From Nocardia tenerifensis NBRC 101015 (GTDB taxonomy: Bacteria > Actinomycetota > Actinomycetes > Mycobacteriales > Mycobacteriaceae): 36,930 nt of DNA. A program made the translations under genes and the position numbers. Positions 1-7,203 of the stretch are shown in pieces. The notes beneath the pieces were generated by a model, which was not told the DNA's origin, searched no databases, and saw only the letters and a program-made list of their open reading frames with translations. Where the stretch lies: assembly GCF_000308715.1 (NCBI RefSeq), contig NZ_BAGH01000180.1, positions 1-36,930 of the forward strand, written 5' to 3'. Numbering within the stretch: the first letter of the stretch is position 1; each line of letters begins with the position of its first letter.

Positions 1-2035
1 CCAGCTCCCGCAGGCTCGCCGCCGCCGCCCGGCGGACCGCGGCCGCGTCGTCGTCGAGCGCGCCGACCAGCACCGCCGCGAACCCGTCGGGAGTGTTCTC
101 GGTGAGCACGGAGAGCGCCGCCACCCGCACACCGCTGTCCGCGTCGATCAGGTAGCTCGACAACTCGGGCACCGTCGGCGCGTCGAGGGCGAGCAGCGCG
201 ACCAGTCGCGGCGAAGGGGGAGTGCGGGTTTCGCGCACGGGGCGCGCCTCGTCGGCGGGCCGCGGCGCGCGCCCGCTCAACGGCGCGGGCTCGTCCACCG
301 GAACGATCGTCGGGTCGGTCGACGTCAGATCGTCGAGCCCGGGGACGGGAACGAGGTACGGCGCGACCGGGCGCTTGTGGAACTCCATCGCGCCGTCGGC
401 GTTCTTGCGCAGATTGAGGTGGTATCGCCACGCGACATCGTCGCGCTCGGGCAGGTCGGCGCGGTCGTGATAAAGGCCCCAGCGGGATTCGGTGCGGGTC
501 AGCGAGCTACGGGCCGCCATCTCGGCGCAGTCGCGGATGAACGACACCTCGACCGCGCGCATCAGCTCGTGCGGTGTCCGCGCGCCGATCTGGCCGATCT
601 CCCCGCGCATCCGCTCGAAGGTCTCCACCGCGATCGAGAGCTTGGCGGCCGTCTTCGGCGGCGCCACATAGTCATTGACGAACCGCCGCAGCTTGTACTC
701 GACCTGCGGTTGCGGCGGACCCTCCGGATGACGCAGCGGCCGGTAGATCAGCTCGTGCGCCTCGGCCAGCTGATCCTCCGGCAGCGCGTCCGGCGCCGCC
801 ACCTCGGCCAGCGTCGACGCCGCGTGCGCGCCCGCGAGATCGCCGAAGACGAACGCGCCGATCATGTAGTTGTGCGGCACACACGCCAGATCGCCCGCGG
901 CGTAGAGGCCGGGCACCGTGGTCCGCGCGTGCTCGTCCACCCACACGCCGGACGCGGAATGCCCACCGCACAAACCGATCTCGGAGATGTGCATCTCGAT
1001 GTCGTTGGTGCGGTAGTCGTGTCCGCGGTTCGCGTGGAAGGTGCCGCGGGTCGGGCGCTCGGTGGTGTGCAGGATGCCCTCGAGCGTGCTGAGGGTCTCC
1101 TCCGGCAGGTGCGAGACCTTGAGATAGATGGGCCCGCGCGCGGACTCGATCTCCCGCTTGACCTCCGCCATCATCGCGCCCGACCAGTAGTCGGAGTCGA
1201 CGAACCGCTCACCGTGCGCGTTGACCTGGTAGCCGCCGAACGGATTCGCGACGTAGGCGCAGGCCGGGCCGTTGTAATCCTTGATGAGCGGGTTGATCTG
1301 GAAGCACTCGATGCCGCTGAGCTCCGCGCCCGCGTGGTAGGCCATCGAGTAACCGTCGCCCGCGTTGGTCGGATTCTCGTAGGTGCCATACAGATACCCG
1401 GAGGCGGGCAGGCCGAGGCGGCCGCACGGGCCGGTCGCCAGGATCACCGCCTTCGCGCCGACCGCCACGAATTCGCCTGTGCGCGTGTGCAATGCGGCCG
1501 CGCCGACCGCCCGGCCGCCGTCGGTGAGCACCCGGACCGGCATGAGCCGGTTCTCGATTCGGATCCGCTCGCGCATCTTGCGTTGCCGCAGCACGCGATA
1601 CAGCGCCTTCTTGACGTCCTTGCCCTCCGGCATCGGCAGCACGTAGGAGCCCGAACGGTGCACGCGGCGCACCGCGTACTCGCCGTACTCGTCCTTCTCG
1701 AACTTCACGCCGTAGCGTTCCAGCCGCTGCACCATGGCGAAGCCGCGCGTCGCGGTCTGATACACGGTGCGCTGGTCGACGATTCCGTCATTGGCCCTGG
1801 TGATCTCGGCGACGTAGTCCTCGGGCTCGGCCTTGCCGGGGATCACGGCGTTGTTCACCCCGTCCATGCCCATGGCCAGCGCCCCCGAGTGCCGCACATG
1901 CGCCTTCTCCAGCAGCAGCACGTCGGCGCCGGCCTCGGCGGCGGTGAGCGCGGCCATGGTGCCCGCGGTGCCGCCGCCGATCACGAGCACGTCGCAGTCG
2001 AGGCGGACGCGGTCGGACAGCTCCGGAATGTTCAC
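1..2035 (-). CDS. AprA/fumarate reductase-like flavoprotein with C-terminal HEAT-like repeats (partial)
   Basis: FAD-dependent oxidoreductase of the succinate dehydrogenase/fumarate reductase/adenylylsulfate reductase A family; 678 codons are visible and the 3' end lies beyond the left edge. The N-terminus has the dinucleotide-binding motif VLVIGGGTAGTMAA (about residues 16-29) followed by an acidic LLLEKA strand end. A second FAD-contact block, GLYAAGD, lies near residue 390. After a helical capping part, about residues 600-678 switch to alternating alanine/leucine helices (e.g. DADSGVRVAALSVL, DDDAAAVRRAAAASL) typical of HEAT/PBS-lyase repeats, not usual for AprA or SdhA. The GTG start overlaps the ATPase stop (GTGA), so translation is probably coupled. 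The ferredoxin in the same operon is the likely electron partner, as AprB is for AprA (inference). The substrate is unknown; true APS reductase is possible but not shown. Confidence 0.85.
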   Translation of the reverse strand, partial: MNIPELSDRVRLDCDVLVIGGGTAGTMAALTAAEAGADVLLLEKAHVRHSGALAMGMDGVNNAVIPGKAEPEDYVAEITRANDGIVDQRTVYQTATRGFAMVQRLERYGVKFEKDEYGEYAVRRVHRSGSYVLPMPEGKDVKKALYRVLRQRKMRERIRIENRLMPVRVLTDGGRAVGAAALHTRTGEFVAVGAKAVILATGPCGRLGLPASGYLYGTYENPTNAGDGYSMAYHAGAELSGIECFQINPLIKDYNGPACAYVANPFGGYQVNAHGERFVDSDYWSGAMMAEVKREIESARGPIYLKVSHLPEETLSTLEGILHTTERPTRGTFHANRGHDYRTNDIEMHISEIGLCGGHSASGVWVDEHARTTVPGLYAAGDLACVPHNYMIGAFVFGDLAGAHAASTLAEVAAPDALPEDQLAEAHELIYRPLRHPEGPPQPQVEYKLRRFVNDYVAPPKTAAKLSIAVETFERMRGEIGQIGARTPHELMRAVEVSFIRDCAEMAARSSLTRTESRWGLYHDRADLPERDDVAWRYHLNLRKNADGAMEFHKRPVAPYLVPVPGLDDLTSTDPTIVPVDEPAPLSGRAPRPADEARPVRETRTPPSPRLVALLALDAPTVPELSSYLIDADSGVRVAALSVLTENTPDGFAAVLVGALDDDAAAVRRAAAASLREL

Positions 2036-2769
2036 AGCTTCTCCAAGATCTCGGCGCGCACCGCGCGCCGGTCGACGTCCTGACGCGGGCTCGGCACGTC
2101 CACGACCGCCCGCAGCGCGCCACCGGCGAGCACGGCGACGCGATCGCCGAGCAGCAGGGCCTCGTCCAGATCGTGGGTGACGAAGACGATGGTGGTGGGG
2201 TGCGCGCGCCAGGCGTCGATCAGCAGACGCTGCATGGTCGCGCGGGTCTGGGTGTCGAGCGCGCCGAACGGTTCGTCCATCAGCACCGCGCGGGGCGCGC
2301 CGGCGAGGCTGCGCGCCAACTGAACTCGCTGGCGCATGCCGCCGGACAGATCGCGCGGCAGGAAGTCGGCGTAGCCGGCGAGGCCGATCTCGCCGACCCA
2401 GTGTTCGGCGCGCCGCTTGCGTTCGCCGCGCGGCAGCCCGCGCAGCCGCAGCGGCAGCTCGATGTTCTGGCGGACCGTGCGCCACGGCAGCAGCGCGTCG
2501 TCCTGGAACACCAGGGCGCGGTCGGCCGACGGCCCGGTGACGGTCGCGCCGTCGGCGAGCACCGAACCCGCCTGCGGCGTGCGCAGTCCGGCGAGAGCGC
2601 GCAGCAGCGTGGACTTGCCGCAGCCGGATTTGCCGACCAGGACCAGGATTTCGCCGGGGGAGACGTCGAGCTCGAGCCCGTCGACCACGGTCCGGTCGCC
2701 GTAGGAGATCCGGACCCCGTTCAGGCGCAACCGCATTCCGGTTGTCTCGGGGGCTACGGTGCTGGTCAT
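2032..2769 (-). CDS. ABC transporter ATP-binding protein, SsuB/TauB/NrtD type
   Basis: ATPase of an importer for small anions (sulfonates, taurine, nitrate or related compounds); 245 residues, normal for the family. It shows Walker A GKSGCGKST (about residues 48-56), the Q-loop VFQDDALLPW, the signature LSGGMRQR, Walker B AVLMDEPFGALD, and the H-loop THD. The DDALLPW stretch after the Q-loop is characteristic of the SsuB/TauB group. Its ATG overlaps the permease stop by four bases and its own stop overlaps the flavoprotein GTG, so the genes are read as one unit. The energy-coupling role is certain; the substrate cannot be read from the ATPase. Confidence 0.93.
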   Translation of the reverse strand: MTSTVAPETTGMRLRLNGVRISYGDRTVVDGLELDVSPGEILVLVGKSGCGKSTLLRALAGLRTPQAGSVLADGATVTGPSADRALVFQDDALLPWRTVRQNIELPLRLRGLPRGERKRRAEHWVGEIGLAGYADFLPRDLSGGMRQRVQLARSLAGAPRAVLMDEPFGALDTQTRATMQRLLIDAWRAHPTTIVFVTHDLDEALLLGDRVAVLAGGALRAVVDVPSPRQDVDRRAVRAEILEKL

Positions 2770-3727
2770 TCGGACACCTCTCTCGGCAGCCAGCGGGTGA
2801 TCCGGCGGCCGGCCAGCTCGACGATCCCCGAGGTGCCGAAGCCGAGGATGCCGATGGTGATCATGCCGACGAACACGGCCGGGTAGTCGACGATGGTGTA
2901 GGCCTGCCAGGTGCGATAGCCGACGCCGAGCCGCCCGGAGATCATCTCGGCCGAGATGAGACAGATCCAGGCCACGCCCATGCCGACCGAGAGCCCGCTG
3001 AACACGCCCGGCAGGATCCCCGGAAACACCACGCGCACAAGCACTCCCGCACGCGAGGCGCCCAGCGTGCGCACCGCGTCCTCCCAGACCGTCGGCAGTG
3101 CCCGCACCGCGTGCCGGGTGCTGACCAGCACGGGGAACACCGACGCGGTGAAGGTGATGAACACCATGCCGGACTCGTCGCTGGGGAACATCAGGATGGC
3201 CACCGGCACCAGCGCGATCGCCGGAATGGGGCAGCCGGCATCGCGGAGCGATTCGATGAGGGGCGGTGGTCGGGCGACGGGTGGGCCAGCTCGGTGAGCG
3301 GGCCGAAGACGTCGGCGAGCAGCCGCGACCTGCCGAGCCCGATTCCGGCCAGCACGCCGACCACCGCGGCCAGCCCGAAGCCGGTGACGATCCGGATCAG
3401 CGACTGGCCGATGTCGAGGTAGTACTGGTGCGAGCCGAGGTGCTCGCCGAACTCGGCGATGATCTCGGTGACCGTCGGCAGCGTGTCGAAGCGCAGCCCG
3501 GCGCGCACGTCGTTGGCGGTGAGCAGTTGCCAGAGGCCCACGGCCGCGGCGACCGAGGCGACCCGGATCAGGCGGGACCGCCACACGGGAAAACCCGTGC
3601 GTCGCTTGCCTGCTAGGTGGGGCTCGGTGACCGGCGGCCCGTCAGATACGGGTACTTCCTGTGCCAGAACAGGATCCGAGGTGATGCGCGGATCATCGTT
3701 GGCCTGGGTGGTCGTCGGCGTCGTCAT
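2766..3727 (-). pseudogene. ABC transporter permease, SsuC-like, disrupted by a frame change
   Basis: The inner-membrane permease of the importer is split over two frames. The N-terminal part (from ATG at 3727) reads through the first membrane segments to DVFGPLTELAHP. The C-terminal part, in another frame, gives PIPAIALVPVAILMFP, the EAA-loop region and the end RRITRWLPREVSE. In SsuC-type permeases a PLxELxR-like stretch is followed directly by PIPAIALVP. Here about 50 bases (near 3233-3282), encoding PLIESLRDAGC in the second frame, lie between the two blocks. Total length is 962 bases, one short of a multiple of three. This could be a real insertion or a sequence error. The start overlaps the stop of the binding-protein gene (ATGA). 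If the lesion is real, the importer lacks its channel. Confidence 0.75.
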
Positions 3728-5151
3728 GGGCGGACTTCCGAGACGGCTTGGTCATAGGACACCTGGACCGCGCCGGGGTGCGCCTGCCGGTACCGTTGCG
3801 CCGCCGCGGGTGTCGTGAACGGCAGGAACGCGTCGCCGTCGCGCACCCAGCTCGCCTTGTCGGCGAACCACCGCGTGCCCAGCTCGGCGTCGGGGATGTA
3901 GGCCGCGCGCACCAGTTTGCCCTGCGCCTTGGCGGCCTGCGCCGCGCGGAGCAGGCATCCGGCGTCGGCGGCGGGCTGCGGCCGGTCGGCTCCGTCGATC
4001 CAGACCTCGCCGGCCTGTGCCGAATCGGCGATCGCCCGGCCGCAGATCGGGTCGGTGCCGCCGACCGGGCTCGGGTTGACCGTGGACGCCACCGCCCGGT
4101 CGTAGTCGCCGATCCCGTTCTCGGCGAACGCCTTCCGCAGCGGCGCGCCGTCGACGAAGCGGTCGATGTCGAGGTCGGCGAAGTCGCCGATGGACTTCAG
4201 ATACCGCACATCGCCTTTCAGCGCGTCGACCAGGCTCGGCTTGAGCGTGGTGTCGAAAGACGTGCCGCCCGGCCCGTTGTAGAGGTAGACGACCTCCTGC
4301 GGCAGGCCGGAGCCGTCGGCCACGATCTTCGCGGCCTCGAACGGCTTGTCGCGCTGGAACGTGGTCGCGTCGAGCTGCGCGGCGAGAAACGCCTGGAGCA
4401 CCTCCGGGTGCTCGGCCGTGTACGCCCGGCGGGCGACCACGCCGTGGAAGGTGGGCACGCCGAGCTCCGCGCCGTCGTAGAGCAGCTTGGCCTTGTTCTG
4501 GAACACCAGCAGTCCCGGCCAGGCGACGAACTGCGAGAGTGCCTGCACCTGATGCGATTCCAGCGCCGTCGCGCCGATCTGCGGCTGCTGGTTGAGCACC
4601 TCCACGCCCTTGCCCGCGTCGATACCGGCGCGGGTGAGCGCCTGCACGAGCGTGCCGTGCCCCGCCGAGCCCACGCTGGCCGAGACCTTCTGTCCGGCCA
4701 GATCGTTGATGCTCGTCGCCGTCGAATCCGGCGACACGACAACCATATTGAGCGCGCCTCTGGGGTTGTACCCGGTCACCGAGACGAGCGCGGTCGCGGA
4801 ACGCTCCTTCGCCTGCGTCCGAGACCCGTTGATCAGCAACGGATAATCGCCCATCGAGCCGATATCGATCTTCTCCGCGACCATCTGCGCGGTGATCGGC
4901 GCGCCGGTGTCGTAGTCCTGCCACTCGACCTGATACTTGGCCCCGCCTCGCTCGGTGATCTGCCGTAGTCGCTGCTCCAGGTAGCCCTGCGCCTTGAGCA
5001 GGGTGCCCGCGGTGACGGTGTTGATGGTCTTGGACTGGTAACCGACGACTACCTTGACGGTGCCCGCCGGGGTGTCGTTCGAACTCTCCAGGGAGCAGCC
5101 CGCGAGGGTGAGCGCGGCCGCGAGCAGGACGGGGACGAGGCGTACTTTCAT
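3724..5151 (-). CDS. ABC substrate-binding lipoprotein fused to a NosL-like domain
   Basis: Binding protein of the importer, 475 residues, anchored outside the membrane. The N-terminus MKVRLVPVLLAAALTLAGC is a lipoprotein signal with lipobox LAGC, Cys19 being the lipidated residue. Residues about 30-345 form an SsuA/NrtA/TauA-like periplasmic-binding fold (KVVVGYQSK, IDIGSMGDYPLL, GQKVSASVGSAGHGTLV). The last about 110 residues are not part of that fold. They carry CGRAI, EVWIDG, GCLLRA, then LPFTTPAAAQRYRQAHPG and VSYDQAV, the order and spacing seen in NosL, a copper-binding accessory protein of nitrous oxide reductase. The NosL assignment is my pattern match, not a search. Usual SsuA-type proteins end at about 320-350 residues, so this one is clearly extended. 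Ferredoxin is upstream, permease downstream with ATGA overlap. Confidence 0.88.
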   Translation of the reverse strand: MKVRLVPVLLAAALTLAGCSLESSNDTPAGTVKVVVGYQSKTINTVTAGTLLKAQGYLEQRLRQITERGGAKYQVEWQDYDTGAPITAQMVAEKIDIGSMGDYPLLINGSRTQAKERSATALVSVTGYNPRGALNMVVVSPDSTATSINDLAGQKVSASVGSAGHGTLVQALTRAGIDAGKGVEVLNQQPQIGATALESHQVQALSQFVAWPGLLVFQNKAKLLYDGAELGVPTFHGVVARRAYTAEHPEVLQAFLAAQLDATTFQRDKPFEAAKIVADGSGLPQEVVYLYNGPGGTSFDTTLKPSLVDALKGDVRYLKSIGDFADLDIDRFVDGAPLRKAFAENGIGDYDRAVASTVNPSPVGGTDPICGRAIADSAQAGEVWIDGADRPQPAADAGCLLRAAQAAKAQGKLVRAAYIPDAELGTRWFADKASWVRDGDAFLPFTTPAAAQRYRQAHPGAVQVSYDQAVSEVRP

Positions 5152-5164
5152 CAGGACTTCCAGA

Positions 5165-5392
5165 TCAGCGGAGCAGGTAGGGCATGTTGACGGTGACGGC
5201 GCCGGTGGGACAGCGAGCGGCGCACGGGCCGCAGTACCAGCACTCGTCCACGTGCATGAAGGCCTTGCCGTTCTCGGGGTTGATCGCCAGCGAGTCGAGC
5301 GGGCAGATCTCGACGCACAGCGTGCAGCCCTGGATGCACAGCGATTCGTCGATGGTCACCGGAATATCGGTGCGCTGGTTCACGAGCGCCAT
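5165..5392 (-). CDS. small 2[4Fe-4S] ferredoxin, AprB-like
   Basis: A 75-residue electron carrier with two four-cysteine clusters: CIQGCTLCVEICP (one residue longer than the classical CxxCxxCxxxCP) and CWYCGPCAARCP. The aromatic residues around the second cluster and the position next to an AprA-like flavoprotein suggest it is that enzyme's electron-transfer subunit or donor, comparable to AprB (inference). A Shine-Dalgarno-like GGAAGG lies about nine bases before the ATG, inside the end of gntR, and the ATG directly follows the gntR stop codon. The binding-protein gene starts 13 bases after it. It is cytoplasmic, with no signal or membrane segment. Confidence 0.9.
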   Translation of the reverse strand: MALVNQRTDIPVTIDESLCIQGCTLCVEICPLDSLAINPENGKAFMHVDECWYCGPCAARCPTGAVTVNMPYLLR

Positions 5393-6178
5393 CTAGAGGA
5401 CCTTCCATTCGGGGGTGCTGCGGGTCAGGCTGCCGCGCATGGTGATTCGGTCGCCGCGCAGGCGGATGTACTCGAGGTCGACCGGGCGGCCGTCGTCGAG
5501 GTGGGTCAGCCGCTCGAGCATCAACAGCGGTGCGCCGCCGGGGATGTCGAGGGTGGAGGCGGTGTGCGGGTCGGCGGGCACCGCCTCGAGCGCGAGATCG
5601 GCGTGCCCGAGCGAGTGACCGCTGATCTGTTCGAGCAGCACGAAGATGTCGGTGTGCTCGAGGTCGTGGCCGAGCAGTTCGGTGCCGATATCGGGCACCA
5701 GGTAGGTGAGGTCGAGGCTCAGCGGGATGTCGGCGAGGTAGCGCAGCCGCTCGAGGTAGACCACGCGCTCGCCCGGCGCGAGGTGCAGGCGGCGCGCGAC
5801 GGCGGCCGGTGCGGTGACGTGCATGGCGACCCGCACCTCGTTGCGCACGGTGCCGTGGTCCTTGAACGTCTCCTGCAGGCCGAGCAGCGCGTCGAGGCCG
5901 TGATCGTATTTGCGGGTGGCCACCCGGGTGCCGACCTTCGGCGCGCGGTCGATCAGCCCCTCGTCCTTGAGCAGGGCGAGCGCCTCGCGCACCGTATTGC
6001 GGGACGCCTCGAACTCCGCCGCCAACTCCTGCTCGCTCGGCAGTCCGGCGTCGAACGCGCCCGCGTGCAGCTGGTGCCGGAGCAGATCGGCGACCCGCCG
6101 GGCCTGATCGGCGCGTAACCGCCGCACCGGTGTGGGTTCCGCTGCCACCTCCGCCGCCTTTCCATCGCTGACCTGCAT
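5393..6178 (-). CDS. GntR family regulator, HutC/UTRA type
   Basis: DNA-binding regulator and first gene of the importer/oxidoreductase operon. The winged helix occupies about the first 90 residues (RRVADLLRHQLHAGAF, LPSEQELAAEF, SRNTVREALALLKDEGLI). A UTRA ligand-binding domain follows, with its typical ERVVYLERLRYLADIPLSLD and end GDRITMRGSLTR. The start chosen is the ATG at 6178 (MQVSDGKAAE), about 261 residues; an in-frame ATG at 6220 would add 14 residues, and neither has a strong ribosome-binding site. Its stop abuts the ferredoxin start, so it is probably cotranscribed and autoregulated, responding to the imported compound or a product of it (inference from family habit). Confidence 0.88.
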   Translation of the reverse strand: MQVSDGKAAEVAAEPTPVRRLRADQARRVADLLRHQLHAGAFDAGLPSEQELAAEFEASRNTVREALALLKDEGLIDRAPKVGTRVATRKYDHGLDALLGLQETFKDHGTVRNEVRVAMHVTAPAAVARRLHLAPGERVVYLERLRYLADIPLSLDLTYLVPDIGTELLGHDLEHTDIFVLLEQISGHSLGHADLALEAVPADPHTASTLDIPGGAPLLMLERLTHLDDGRPVDLEYIRLRGDRITMRGSLTRSTPEWKVL

Positions 6179-6541
6179 GGATAGCGACGATAGTGCGGAA
6201 TGGACGGCCCGGATTTCCATGCCGGGCCGCGCCGGAATCAGGGGATGTTATTGCGCCGGTGCCCTCCGGCTTCGACCTGGTGAAACGCCGAACCGCCTGC
6301 CCAATACGCCACCTCGTCGGCGGCTGCCCACATTCGAATCATGCCGATTCGAATGCGGTGTCCGTACGTCGATGCGCCTCGAGCAGTGGCCATTCCAGCT
6401 TGCGGATCTCGTTGCCGCCCAAGCCGCCGTCGTCCTCCGCACACCGCGGCGGAGTCCCCCATCAGGGTCGGGATGTCGAGCCGCGGACACAGCAGGGTCG
6501 GTGAGTTCGGGAACGCTTGCGCCGCACAGGGTCCGGCAGGC
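6179..6541. other. 363-base region without a convincing gene; holds the gntR operon promoter
   Basis: Short reading frames on both strands here have no recognisable family, no good ribosome-binding site and arginine/proline-rich shadow composition. The part next to 6178 must contain the promoter of the gntR-ferredoxin-ABC-flavoprotein operon. I see no long inverted repeat that could be named as its operator. Confidence 0.5.
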
Positions 6542-7168
6542 TCAGCCGTTGCTCGGCGGCCGCTTGATCGCCTCGGGGATGCCGAGCAGCGCGGCCTGCA
6601 CCTCGTGCAGGCGGTCGACGTCGCCGCGGATGCCGGCCACATTGTCGTTGTAGAGGAAGGCCTCGCCGAGGCGGACCAGCGCGTAGGCGAGCAGGTCGGG
6701 CGCGACCGGCGGGCGGTAGCCGTCCTCGCGTTCGGCGCGCGCGATCAGCTCGCGCACGGTGGCGACCACCAGCGGCTGGACCGGGCCGTCGCTCGCGGTG
6801 AGGATGCGCAACCCGGCCAGCGGCTCGTTCTCGAAGTACCGGCGGAACGGGACGTTGTCGGTCATCCAGCGATTGACCCGGTACAGCACGTCGAGGATGC
6901 GCCGCGCGCCGGTGGAGCGCCGCTTGGCGTCGGCGCGGGTGAGCAGGGCGGCGAACTCGCCGGCCAGCACCGTGCCGAGGACGCCCTCGCGGGAGCCGAA
7001 CCAGCGGTAGACCGAGGCGCGGCTGAGGCCGAGCTGGGCCGCGATGGCCTGGATGTCCACCCGTTCGCCGGCCAGGAATGCCTGTTTGGCCAGGTCGATG
7101 ACCTCTTCCCGGGTCGCCGACGCCGGTCGTCCCGGCGGGCGGGTGGTTCGCTGACTGGGCGTGGTCAT
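6542..7168 (-). CDS. TetR family regulator, QsdR-like
   Basis: About 208 residues. The N-terminal helix-turn-helix reads IQAIAAQLGLSRASVYRWFGSREGVLGTVL when taken in two overlapping pieces: IQAIAAQLGLSRASVYRWFG and then SREGVLG. The C-terminal part (NRWMTDNVPFRRYFENEPL, LAYALVRLGEAFLYND) resembles the QsdR-like ligand-binding half. Start taken at 7168 (MTTPSQRT); an in-frame ATG at 7183 is possible. It lies 35 bases downstream of the acyl-CoA dehydrogenase on the same strand, so it probably controls that gene or the fatty-acid-type block (inference). Confidence 0.87.
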   Translation of the reverse strand: MTTPSQRTTRPPGRPASATREEVIDLAKQAFLAGERVDIQAIAAQLGLSRASVYRWFGSREGVLGTVLAGEFAALLTRADAKRRSTGARRILDVLYRVNRWMTDNVPFRRYFENEPLAGLRILTASDGPVQPLVVATVRELIARAEREDGYRPPVAPDLLAYALVRLGEAFLYNDNVAGIRGDVDRLHEVQAALLGIPEAIKRPPSNG

Positions 7169-7203
7169 CGGAGAATGATACATCGTTGCATCTGTGTACC
7201 GAA

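Noticed and set aside
377..2083. Long plus-strand frames opposite the flavoprotein (and similar ones opposite the binding protein, cysNC, acyl-CoA dehydrogenase and car)
   Set aside because: They are antisense shadows caused by high GC at third codon positions; composition is His/Arg/Val-rich without families, while the opposite strand encodes clear proteins.
6193..6504. Short genes in the spacer before gntR
   Set aside because: Competing frames on both strands of equal quality, none with a good start or known motif.
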